Shown here one piece after another: positions 16,119 through 24,128 of a stretch of DNA of 64,000 nucleotides (the stretch's first letter is position 1; each line of letters opens with the position of its first letter). The notes beneath the pieces are model-generated. The model made no database searches. It saw only the letters and a program-made list of their open reading frames with translations, and was not told where the DNA came from. This stretch comes from JACDAN01 sp963842235. Its GTDB lineage: Bacteria > Actinomycetota > Thermoleophilia > Gaiellales > Gaiellaceae. The position numbers were made by a program, and so were the translations under genes. The stretch is from contig CAWJFT010000001.1 of NCBI GenBank assembly GCA_963842235.1, positions 1,736,001 through 1,800,000 of the forward strand. The letters are read 5' to 3'.

Positions 16119-16802
16119 ATGAGCGGCACTACTCAGCAGTCTGGAGTCATCTGTGACTCCCACCCGATGTGGCTCGACGCCGTCGAGCAAGTCTTGCGGC
16201 GAACCGGAGTCCACGTCATCGGCAAGACCACTTCAACCTCGGAGGCACTCTCCCTGGTCGAGGAGCACCGTCCTGATCTCCTCATGACCGAGCTGGACGG
16301 AAACCCCGGCGATCTCAACGGTCTCGTCCTGATCGAGCGGGCGCGGGCAGCGGTTCCCTCCCTACGCCCAATCGTTCTCTCGATGCACCAGGACACGCAG
16401 GTGATCGAGGCAGCGCTCGGCGCCGGCGCGTCGGCTTACGTCGTCAAGACCGCCCATCCAGACGATCTCGCTTCAGTCGTCCGGCAGGCGTTCTCGCACT
16501 CGGTCTACATGGCGGGACGGCCCGCCGCCAGGCCCGTGTTGGGTCAGGAGCATGCTGCCGTCGAACGCTCGCCTGGTCTGACTCGACGTGAGCTCGAGAT
16601 CCTGCGACTTGTCGCCGAAGGACACTCCAACGCGCAGCTCGCACGGATGCTGTGGGTGACGGAACAGACGGTGAAGTTCCACCTGTCCAACATCTACCGG
16701 AAGCTGGACGTGGCCAACCGGACCGAGGCGAGCCGCTGGGCGCAAGTCCACGGCCTGCTCGACGTGAGGCCGGAGCTGACACCCGTCCTCGCGGCGTCTT
16801 AG
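16119..16802 (+). CDS. NarL/LuxR-type response regulator with Glu in place of phosphoacceptor Asp
   Basis: 227 residues from ATG 16119. The receiver-like domain (1 to about 125) has the acidic pocket reduced to one Asp (ICDSHPMW). The phosphoacceptor position holds Glu (LLMTELDGNPG), while the switch Ser (VLSMHQ) and Lys (YVVKTAHPDD) remain. The LuxR HTH (GLTRRELEIL through TEASRWAQ) is intact. Asp-to-Glu often mimics phosphorylation, so constitutive or phosphorylation-independent activity is plausible. It is the intact paralogue of the regulator at 4222. Its stop overlaps the convergent zinc-ribbon gene. Confidence 0.87.
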   Translation: MSGTTQQSGVICDSHPMWLDAVEQVLRRTGVHVIGKTTSTSEALSLVEEHRPDLLMTELDGNPGDLNGLVLIERARAAVPSLRPIVLSMHQDTQVIEAALGAGASAYVVKTAHPDDLASVVRQAFSHSVYMAGRPAARPVLGQEHAAVERSPGLTRRELEILRLVAEGHSNAQLARMLWVTEQTVKFHLSNIYRKLDVANRTEASRWAQVHGLLDVRPELTPVLAAS

Positions 16803-16990
16803 TCGGTCAGCACGACAAAGGTCGTTCCGCACGCGGGACACTCGTACGAAGGCGGCTCGGGATCTTCCCGGGCCGCCCGTCCGACCGACACCGCCTTGCG
16901 GCAGGCGGGACAAGGTAGGTAGAGCCGCCCACGCCCAAACTGGACGTCGGCGCTCGACGCCTCGACTTCGTGTTCGTCCTGCTCGCCCAT
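16799..16990 (-). CDS. Small zinc-ribbon protein
   Basis: 63 residues with two CPxC knuckles, CPAC near 27 and CPAC near 51, forming a four-Cys zinc ribbon; acidic N-terminus. The function is unknown; such proteins often bind nucleic acid or partner proteins. It is convergent with the response regulator and divergent from recR. Confidence 0.7.
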   Translation of the reverse strand: MGEQDEHEVEASSADVQFGRGRLYLPCPACRKAVSVGRAAREDPEPPSYECPACGTTFVVLTD

Positions 16991-17079
16991 CGGAGGTGGC
17001 GCCGCAGACTCAAGCGTATCGCGCTCTCGTCGGGCCGCGCGGAGAGAGCTGGTCCGATGCAGACAGGCACAATGGCCGC

Positions 17080-17670
17080 GTGTTCAGCCCGTCGATCGAG
17101 AATCTCGTCGCCCAGCTGACTCGTCTTCCCGGGGTGGGCACCCGCACCGCGCACCGGCTCGCGTTCCATCTCCTCCGTGCGCCCAAGGACGAAGCGCTCG
17201 AGCTCGCCGGCGCCCTTCGCGACGCGAAGGAGCGAGTCCGGTTCTGCACCGAGTGCGGCAACTGGACAGAGGAGGAGACCTGCGAGATCTGCCGCGACGC
17301 CAGGCGTGACCGCTCCCTGATCTGCGTCGTGGAGCAGCCGGCCGACGTGCTCTCGCTGGAGCGGACACACGAGTACCGCGGTCTCTACCACGTTCTCGGC
17401 GGCGCCCTCTCGCCGCTGGACGGGGTCGATCCCGAGGATCTGAGGATCGACGAGCTCCTGCGCCGGGTCGAGGGCGACAGCGTCGTCGAGGTCGTGCTCG
17501 CGACGAATCCGAACACGACCGGCGAGGCGACGGCTTCGTTCATCGCCGACCGGCTCCGGGGCCGGGTGCGCGTCACCCGCCTGGCGAGCGGCCTGCCGGT
17601 CGGCGGCGACCTCGAGTATGCGGACGAGGTGACCCTCGGGCGCGCCCTCTCCGGCCGGCGCGAGCTCTGA
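17080..17670 (+). CDS. recR: Recombination mediator RecR
   Basis: 196 residues from GTG 17080, giving the canonical start [20 protein letters not shown]. The helix-hairpin-helix ([17 protein letters not shown]), the C4 zinc finger ([16 protein letters not shown] near 62-77) and the Toprim motif ([14 protein letters not shown]) are complete. It works with RecF/RecO to load RecA. It is separated from dnaX-ybaB by the lasso locus, and is followed two bases later by lysC. Confidence 0.95.
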   Translation: MFSPSIENLVAQLTRLPGVGTRTAHRLAFHLLRAPKDEALELAGALRDAKERVRFCTECGNWTEEETCEICRDARRDRSLICVVEQPADVLSLERTHEYRGLYHVLGGALSPLDGVDPEDLRIDELLRRVEGDSVVEVVLATNPNTTGEATASFIADRLRGRVRVTRLASGLPVGGDLEYADEVTLGRALSGRREL

Positions 17671-17672
17671 CG

Positions 17673-18929
17673 GTGTCTACGTCCACGCAGTACGAAGGCC
17701 TGCCCGCCGTCGCCGGCGCGGGCCCGGCGAAGGCCGGGACGGTGGTCATGAAGTTCGGCGGCACGTCCGTTGCCGACACGGAGCGGATCAAGGCCGTCGC
17801 ACGTCGGTTGGTCGCGGCACGTGAAGCCGGACATCGCGTCGTCGCGGTTCTCTCCGCGATGGGCGACACGACGGACGAGCTCGTCCGTCTGGCCTACGAG
17901 ATCTCGGACCGGCCGGCTCCGCGAGAGCTCGACATGATGATCTCCGTCGGCGAGCGAGTCTCTTGCGCGCTGGCGGCGATGGCAATCCACGACCTCGGGC
18001 ACCAGGCGATCTCGCTGACCGGCTCGCAGGCCGGGATCGTCACCGACACTGCCCACGGCAAGGCAAAGATCGTCGACGTGCGCGCCCGGCGGATCCACGA
18101 GGCGCTCGACGAGGACCGGATCGTCCTCGTCGCCGGATTCCAGGGCGTCTCGACCACGTTCGACGTGACCACGCTGGGCCGCGGCGGATCGAACCTGACG
18201 GCGGTCGTCTTGGCGGCGGCACTCGGTGCGGAGGCCTGCGAGATGTACACGGACGTCGAGGGCGTCTTCACCGCCGACCCGCGGGTCGTGCCGGGCGCAC
18301 GCAAGCTGCACGCGGTCAGCTACGAGGAGATGCTGGAGATGGCGGCGAGCGGCGCGAAGGTGCTCCAGCTACGCTCGGTCGAGTTCGCGCGCAACCACGG
18401 CGTCAGGCTCCACGTCCGCTCCAGCTTCTCCGACGCGAACGGAACCTGGATCGGCGAGGAGGACGAACGAATGCTCGAGAAGGCGATCATCTCAGGGGTC
18501 ACGCACACGCTCGAGGAGGCGATCTACCGCGTCGACGGCGTCCGAGCAGCCGAGCTCTTCCAGGCGCTGGCCGAGGCGGGCGCAAGCGTCGACACCATCA
18601 TCCAGACTGGCCCGGAGATCGTCTTCTCCGCGCCGATCTCGGACCGCGACGAGGTCGCAAAGACGCTCGACGGGCTCGGCGTCACGTGGTCGACGCGCGA
18701 GGATCTCGGGAAGGTCAGTCTCGTCGGGGCGGGCATGAGGACCCATCCCGGCGTGGCGGCGAGGACGTTCTCGACGCTCGCAGAAATCGGCGTCGAGCCC
18801 CTGATCGTGAACACCTCACCGATCAAGATCGCCTGCTTCGTCCCGCTCGCCGAGGTCGAGCGCGCAGTCGAGGCGCTGCACGAGGCGTTCGAGCTCGACA
18901 CCGAGGAGGCACTGCGCGCGCATGACTAG
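17673..18929 (+). CDS. lysC: Aspartate kinase
   Basis: 418 residues: kinase domain with [12 protein letters not shown] near 24, MISVGERVS near 89 and [12 protein letters not shown] near 190, then two ACT domains (from about 265) for feedback control. It phosphorylates L-aspartate, the first step toward Lys, Thr, Met and diaminopimelate. The usual GGSD before the Thr is GGSNLT here (near 172), a substitution worth checking. The 3' end overlaps asd by eight bases. Confidence 0.93.
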   Translation: MSTSTQYEGLPAVAGAGPAKAGTVVMKFGGTSVADTERIKAVARRLVAAREAGHRVVAVLSAMGDTTDELVRLAYEISDRPAPRELDMMISVGERVSCALAAMAIHDLGHQAISLTGSQAGIVTDTAHGKAKIVDVRARRIHEALDEDRIVLVAGFQGVSTTFDVTTLGRGGSNLTAVVLAAALGAEACEMYTDVEGVFTADPRVVPGARKLHAVSYEEMLEMAASGAKVLQLRSVEFARNHGVRLHVRSSFSDANGTWIGEEDERMLEKAIISGVTHTLEEAIYRVDGVRAAELFQALAEAGASVDTIIQTGPEIVFSAPISDRDEVAKTLDGLGVTWSTREDLGKVSLVGAGMRTHPGVAARTFSTLAEIGVEPLIVNTSPIKIACFVPLAEVERAVEALHEAFELDTEEALRAHD

Positions 18930-19860
18930 GCTCGGCGTCGTCGGCGCCACGGGCGCGGTCGGGACTGTGACGCTGGAGCTGTTGGCCCGGCGCGGCCATA
19001 CTGACGTGCGGGTCTTCGCGTCGTCACGCTCGGCCGGCAGCGAGGTGGCCTTCGGCGACCGGACGCTCGTCGTCGAGGAGGCTTGCCCGGGAAGCCTGGC
19101 GGCCGCCGGCCTCGACCTTTGCTTCTTCTCGGTCGGGACGGGGCCGAGCTCGGAGCTCGTCCCGCCCACGGCGGAATCGGGCACGACCTGCATCGACAAG
19201 TCGGACGCGTTCCGTCTCACGGACGGCATCCCGCTGGTAGTCGCCGGGGTCAACGACGACGCCCTCGACGGCGGTCCGATCGTCGCGAATCCGAACTGCT
19301 CCGCGATCCAGCTGGCCTGCGTCTTGAAGCCGTTGCACGACGCCGCGGGGCTCCGGCGGGTTCGGCTCGCGACCTACCAGTCCATGTCCGGCGCAGGCGA
19401 CGCGGGAATCGAACGGCTCCGAGCGGTCGCGCCGATGGAGGCCGACCTGGCCATGGACTGGGAGCTCGACGGCGCGGAGTTCAGCGAGGAAGCGAAGCTG
19501 CGGGCCGAGACACAGAAGATCCTGGGCCTCCCCGATCTCGCGTTGCAGGCGACCTGCGTCCGCGTGCCTGTGCTGGTTGGCCACGCCCAGGCGATCTGGG
19601 TCGAGACCGTCGAGCCGCTGTCGCCCGATCAGGCTCGAACGCTCCTCGACGCGGCGCCGCATGTGGCCCTCGCGGACTTCCCGACGCCGGGCGACGCGGC
19701 CGGACAGGACGAGGTTCTGGTCGGCCGAGTCCGTAAGGACCCCACCGGGGAAAACGGCCTCGCTCTCTGGACCGTGAACGACAACCTGCGCAAGGGCGCA
19801 GCCCTGAACGCGGTCCAGATCGCCGAACTGCTCCTTTCGCGCCAGCCCGTTTCGGCCTAG
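18922..19860 (+). CDS. asd: Aspartate-semialdehyde dehydrogenase
   Basis: 312 residues. NADP-binding [10 protein letters not shown] near 4, catalytic Cys in NPNCSAIQL near 125, substrate Arg in [13 protein letters not shown] near 214. It reduces aspartyl phosphate to the semialdehyde and is coupled to lysC by an 8-base overlap. The protein is slightly short for the family. Confidence 0.93.
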   Translation: MTRLGVVGATGAVGTVTLELLARRGHTDVRVFASSRSAGSEVAFGDRTLVVEEACPGSLAAAGLDLCFFSVGTGPSSELVPPTAESGTTCIDKSDAFRLTDGIPLVVAGVNDDALDGGPIVANPNCSAIQLACVLKPLHDAAGLRRVRLATYQSMSGAGDAGIERLRAVAPMEADLAMDWELDGAEFSEEAKLRAETQKILGLPDLALQATCVRVPVLVGHAQAIWVETVEPLSPDQARTLLDAAPHVALADFPTPGDAAGQDEVLVGRVRKDPTGENGLALWTVNDNLRKGAALNAVQIAELLLSRQPVSA

Positions 19861-19875
19861 CGCCTCCGACCCAAA

Positions 19876-20499
19876 CTAGGGCCGGCGAGGGATCGGCGAG
19901 AGCTCCGGCTCCAGCAGCTCCTTGACCTGCCGGACGAGCTTCTCGCGCCGCGGCTCCGCGACGGGCTGGAGGCCTCCGAGCTCCAAGCGGCCGAGCTCGA
20001 CTCTCCCTGCCCGTCGGACGGTCCTGAACCCGAAGTCGGCGAGGAAGTCAGCCGGGAACACGGTCCGGTGCACGAGGAACCGCTCCTCCGCCGACTCGCC
20101 CTCCGGATACCGGTAGGCGAAGGCCTCGAGCGCCTTTCCTCCGCGCTCCTTGACATCGGCGATCGCCGAGAGGAAGAGGGACTGCATCACCCACTGCGCC
20201 GACCCCTCGACGAGATACGCGCAGGTCACGAGCACCGAGTCTTCGGACGGCGGCCCTGCCGGAAGGTCGTCGGCGCGCGGAAAGAGGTCGCTCGGGCCGT
20301 ACTGCATCGACCCGAGCACGCGGCCGTCGTCGTCGATATAGAGCGTCCCCCAGGCCCCCCAGTCGTCCTCGGTGCGCTCGATCCAGCGGCGCTTGGAGAC
20401 CTTCCTCTGGCCGCGCGACTGCCACCAGATGCACTCGTGGCAGACCGTCGGCGCACTGGGAAGCGTCGCACCGGTGAGGCCGCGAACCCGAGTCGTCAT
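19876..20499 (-). CDS. GNAT-like acetyltransferase family protein
   Basis: 207 residues. An N-terminal HECIWWQ segment is followed by a GNAT-like core (LYIDDDGRVLGSMQYGP, then VTCAYLVEGSAQWVMQSLFLSAIADVKERGGKALEAFAY) typical of an actinobacterial acetyltransferase group that starts with a CxxCxxW motif. The acetyl acceptor is unknown. Its ATG overlaps the stop of the phosphoesterase upstream. Confidence 0.65.
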   Translation of the reverse strand: MTTRVRGLTGATLPSAPTVCHECIWWQSRGQRKVSKRRWIERTEDDWGAWGTLYIDDDGRVLGSMQYGPSDLFPRADDLPAGPPSEDSVLVTCAYLVEGSAQWVMQSLFLSAIADVKERGGKALEAFAYRYPEGESAEERFLVHRTVFPADFLADFGFRTVRRAGRVELGRLELGGLQPVAEPRREKLVRQVKELLEPELSPIPRRP

Positions 20500-21308
20500 G
20501 AATCCGAGTGTAGGGCGAGCTCGTAGGCGGCGGGCCGCGCGAAGAAGCGGAACGGCACGAACGTCGTCCCCAGCCCCGCCGAGAGGTGCAAGACGCCGGC
20601 CGGTCGCTCGTACAACCCCTCGACGTACGTCCAGCGTACGTGCGCGAGGCGAAGCTTCCCGCCCGGGTACGGGATGCAGATCTGTCCCGCGTGGAGATGC
20701 CCGGCAAGGACGAGATCGAAGGCCCCCGGCTCCAGCCGGTCGATCACTTGCGGGTAGTGGCAGAGCAGGATTCGCAGGTCTGCCTCCGGATCGGCCAGGC
20801 GCTCCGGCTTCGCGCGGCCGCGACGATAGGAGCGCGGGTCGACGCCGGCGATCTGGACCTTGCGTCCGCGCAGCTCGATCGTCTCAGCCTCGTCGAAGAG
20901 AAGCCGGGCCGGCGCGAGCTCCTCGAGCTTGACGGCGCGCGAGAACGGATCCCGGGAGATCGCCAGGTCGTGGTTGCCGAGCACGGCGTAGCAGCGAGGC
21001 AGCCGCTCGAGGAGAACCCGCAGCTTTCCCTCACCGCGGGGGCGCGAGAGCAAATCCCCGCTAATGAGGGTCAGGTCCGGCCGGCGCTCCTCGACCCAGG
21101 CGACGGCGCGGTCCACCGCGCGCGTCCCGCGCGACGGAACGCCGAGGTGAAAGTCGGAGAGATGCGCGATGCGGAGCCCGTCGAGCTCCGGAGGCAGGCG
21201 ACGAAGCGGAACGTCCTCGACCTCGAGCCGAACCCAGCCGGCCTCGAACCAGGCATATCCGGCGAGGCCCGCGCCGAGCCCCGCGAGTGCCGCAAGCGAC
21301 CGGATCCT
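20496..21308 (-). CDS. Metallophosphoesterase (start codon not evident)
   Basis: About 270 residues of the calcineurin-like YkuE/YaeI type: N-terminal hydrophobic segment, IAHLSDFHLG (DxH metal motif), ISGDLL, GNHD and HLHAGQ. Coding similarity runs in frame up to the TAG of the preceding hdrB-like gene (21309-21311), but no ATG, GTG or TTG lies between that stop and the DxH motif. The first in-frame GTG, at 21116, would remove the DxH. A non-canonical start (ATC at 21303-21305) or a sequence error is possible. Confidence 0.75.
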   Translation of the reverse strand, partial: RIRSLAALAGLGAGLAGYAWFEAGWVRLEVEDVPLRRLPPELDGLRIAHLSDFHLGVPSRGTRAVDRAVAWVEERRPDLTLISGDLLSRPRGEGKLRVLLERLPRCYAVLGNHDLAISRDPFSRAVKLEELAPARLLFDEAETIELRGRKVQIAGVDPRSYRRGRAKPERLADPEADLRILLCHYPQVIDRLEPGAFDLVLAGHLHAGQICIPYPGGKLRLAHVRWTYVEGLYERPAGVLHLSAGLGTTFVPFRFFARPAAYELALHSDS

Positions 21309-22193
21309 CTAGACCTCGAGCTTCTCCGTCACCGGCGTGACCGGGACGACATGCCGCTTGAACTTGAGCTCCGACTCCTCCAGCCCCGCCGCGACCCCGA
21401 TCAGCTGCGAGAGGTGCAGGATCGGCATCTGGAAAGAACGGCCGGTCGTCGCCTCGAGCTTCTGCTGCCACGCATCGAGCGAGAGATGGCAGAGCGGGCA
21501 CGGCGTGACCATGGCGTCTGCTCCAGCCTCGACGGCCTGCTCGATCGGCTGAAGCAGCTCGCCGAGGGCCGTGTCCTCACGCGCCTGGATGATCGGGAAA
21601 CCGCAGCACTTGATCTTCGCCGGATAGTCGACCGGCTCGCCGCCGCACGCCTCGATGATCGCCTCGAGCGACCAGGGGCGATCGGGATCCTCGAAACCGA
21701 GCAGCTTGGAGGGCCGGAGGATCTGGCAGCCGTAGAACGGCGCGATCCGCAGCCCCTTCAATCCCTTGTGGGCGGCCATCTTCAGCTGCTCGTAGCCCTC
21801 GCCCTCGGCGATCAGCCAGAGGAGGTGCTTGACCTCGATCCCGCCGCTGTACGGCGGGACGCCGACGGTCTCGAGGTTAACGTTCACGCGCTCCCGCAGC
21901 TCGTCGTCGCGCTGGAGTTGGAGGTTGGCCTGCCGCAGGTTCAGCGTGCAGACGTTGCAGACGGTCATGAGGGTGTCCGCCCCGGTCTCCTCGCCGTAGG
22001 CAAGGATCCGGGCGTTCAGGTGCAGGTAGTAGTCGGGCTCGGCCTCGTGGATGTCGCCCGCGCCGCAGCAGGTGACCGACTCGAGCTCCTCGAGCTCGAG
22101 CCCCAGCCTCGGCGCCAGCGCCTTGGTCGAGATGTCGAGCTCCTTCGCCGACAGCGCCGCCAGGCAGCCCTTGTAGTACGCGACCCTCGTCAT
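21309..22193 (-). CDS. SdhE/HdrB-type CCG-domain subunit of succinate dehydrogenase
   Basis: 294 residues from ATG 22193. Two cysteine-rich CCG domains are visible (VTCCGAGDIHEAE and CNVCTLNLRQ; then IKCCGFPIIQARE and CPLCHLSLDAWQ), as in heterodisulfide reductase subunit B and SdhE. In type-E succinate dehydrogenases this subunit replaces the haem-bearing SdhC/SdhD anchors and passes electrons to the quinone pool. Its ATG overlaps the sdhB stop. No sdhC or sdhD is seen in this operon. Confidence 0.85.
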   Translation of the reverse strand: MTRVAYYKGCLAALSAKELDISTKALAPRLGLELEELESVTCCGAGDIHEAEPDYYLHLNARILAYGEETGADTLMTVCNVCTLNLRQANLQLQRDDELRERVNVNLETVGVPPYSGGIEVKHLLWLIAEGEGYEQLKMAAHKGLKGLRIAPFYGCQILRPSKLLGFEDPDRPWSLEAIIEACGGEPVDYPAKIKCCGFPIIQAREDTALGELLQPIEQAVEAGADAMVTPCPLCHLSLDAWQQKLEATTGRSFQMPILHLSQLIGVAAGLEESELKFKRHVVPVTPVTEKLEV

Positions 22194-23272
22194 GTCTCGT
22201 CCCCCGGCCTCGAGCCGGCCCACTCGGTCCGCTCGATCCGCCCGAGCGCATGTTCGCCCTGGACGATCCCCAGCGCGCCGTCACGTCCTTGCTGCCGCAC
22301 GAGATCGTGCAGCCCGCGCGCCTCGCGCACGTTCTCCGCCACATGCGGCGGGATCGGCACCGGCACCTTCCCGTGCCGGAAGAGCTTGAGGGCGAACTTG
22401 ACCTCCTTGATCGCGGAGATCACACCCTGCGTCTTCGGGACGAGCTCGGCCTCGCGTAGCCAGCCGGTCGTCTCTGCTGACTTCACGAACCACTTCGCGT
22501 GCTTCGCGCCCATGTCGTGGTCGATTCCCTGCTTGATCGACTCGGCCCCGAGCTTCGCGATCGCGTCGCGCGGGTCGACGCCCTTGGGGCAGCGCTCATT
22601 GCAGAAGTAGCAGCGTGTGCAGTCCCAGATCCCGTGCTCTTCGTTGAGCTTGTTCAGCCGCTCGACGTCTGCGTGGTCGCGGACGTCCCCGACGAACCGG
22701 AACCCCTTCGCGAGCGCCGCCGGGCCGAGGAAGTCGGGGTCGGACTCCATCGAGTTGCACTCGGAGACGCAGCAGCCGCACATGATGCAGAGCGCTTCCT
22801 TGTGGATCACGTTCATCTTCTGCTGCGAGACGATCCGCTCCTTCTCCGGAACCTCGTCGTAGCCCGAGTCGAGCCACGGCTTGACCGCGCGGACCTTGTT
22901 CCAGAACGGCCCCATCTCGACGACGAGGTCCTTGAGGATCGGCAGGTTGCCCATGGCCGAGATCACCGGGACATGCCCGCGCTCGACGATCGGCTTCATG
23001 CGCTCCTTGCAGGCGAGGACGGCGCGCCCGTCCATCCGCATCCCGCAGGACCCGCAGATCATCATGCGGCAGCTCTTCCGGTAGGCCAGAGACCCGTCGA
23101 CCTTGTCCTTGATCAGGTCGAGCACGTCGAGCAGGCAGGCCCACTCGGGTGCCTCGACCTCGTAGTCGCGGAGCTCCCGCTCGCCGGTCTGGCTGTCGAA
23201 GCGCCAGATCTTCAGCGCGACTGTCATCGTCGGTGCGTCTGTCGGCGGTGGAACGTACGTCGTCTCGGTCAC
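22190..23272 (-). CDS. sdhB: Succinate dehydrogenase iron-sulfur subunit
   Basis: 360 residues. A plant-ferredoxin [2Fe-2S] site (CRMMICGSCGMRMDGRAVLAC near 68-88) and two ferredoxin-type clusters (CIMCGCCVSEC near 161; CTRCYFCNERCPKGVDP near 218). It is longer than the usual 240-residue SdhB through an insertion and a C-terminal extension of about 100 residues, likely an interface for the SdhE-type partner. GTG/ATGA-type overlaps on both sides place it firmly in the sdh operon. Confidence 0.92.
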   Translation of the reverse strand: MTETTYVPPPTDAPTMTVALKIWRFDSQTGERELRDYEVEAPEWACLLDVLDLIKDKVDGSLAYRKSCRMMICGSCGMRMDGRAVLACKERMKPIVERGHVPVISAMGNLPILKDLVVEMGPFWNKVRAVKPWLDSGYDEVPEKERIVSQQKMNVIHKEALCIMCGCCVSECNSMESDPDFLGPAALAKGFRFVGDVRDHADVERLNKLNEEHGIWDCTRCYFCNERCPKGVDPRDAIAKLGAESIKQGIDHDMGAKHAKWFVKSAETTGWLREAELVPKTQGVISAIKEVKFALKLFRHGKVPVPIPPHVAENVREARGLHDLVRQQGRDGALGIVQGEHALGRIERTEWAGSRPGDET

Positions 23273-24128
23273 TCGCTCTCCTTGTTGCCCGGCTGGCCGG
23301 GCTCCTCGGGGGTCACCACTTCGCCTTCGCCCGCGCGGAGGCTATAGGGGCCCTCGCTGTCGGCCGTCAGTTTCTCGAACGCCTCCTGCGAGATGACGTT
23401 GTCCGCCGGTGGTTGCTCGACCTCGACGTCGACGCCGTAGTCGAACAGGTCGAAGCGAGTGGACAGCGTCGAGTCTTCTTCCTTCTGCTCCATGGTGATG
23501 CGCCGCAGGCGGTTGTCGCCGTCGATCCAAATGTCGACCGGCACGATTGTGGGCCCGACCGGACGGTGGCATCGTCGGCCGTTCGGCAGGCGGAAGCTGT
23601 TCGACGAGCTTCTTCATGTCGACCCGCGCGCGGAAATGGGTCGTGTCGATACCGCGCACCTCCTCCTCGCCTACCTCGGCGTTCTCGGCGCTTGCGCGGA
23701 CGACACGCGCGAGCACATCCGTCGGCTTCGTCGGCGTCCCGGGCGCGGAAGCAGGAGTTCGGGCGGGGTCGCCGCTCTGGTCGTCGATCGCCTCCTTCAC
23801 CCAGTAGTCCTTGCCCTTGATCGTCCACCGCGCGTAGCCTGCGTTCCCGAGCAGGCGGAACTCCTTGAAGGCGATGTCCTCTGCGAACCCCGCGAGGGTC
23901 GCGAAATCTCCGTCGCTCATGACCGCGCGTTCCTTCGGAAAATCGAAGCGGCCGCTCGCGGTCATCGTGAACGTCTTCTTCACGGGGATGTCCGTCGATC
24001 ACGTAATTCATCTCGAAGCGCGCCGTATCCGCGGCCGTGGTGTCTGCGGCTTTCTCGAGGCTCACCTCTTCCGCGCTGCCGCAACCCGCGGCCAAGGCGG
24101 CGAAGGCCAGCAGGACGGCGGCGCGCAC
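23269..24128 (-). pseudogene. Lipoprotein between sdhA and sdhB, two frameshifts
   Basis: A GTG start at 24128 shares its G with the sdhA stop. The product begins with a signal peptide and lipobox (ALAAGC), then a beta-rich body like the LppX/LprG group (TFTMTASGRFDFPKE, VDMKKLVEQLPP, VPVDIWIDGDNRLRRITM). The reading moves between frames near 23990 and near 23558, each by one base, while similarity continues, so the gene was intact until recently or the indels are errors. A role near the respiratory enzyme is only positional. Confidence 0.75.

Noticed and set aside
20586..22610. Long open frame of 674 codons on the plus strand, antisense to the phosphoesterase and sdh genes
   Set aside because: No domain is recognisable, composition follows the complement of good minus-strand genes, and high GC makes long antisense frames common.
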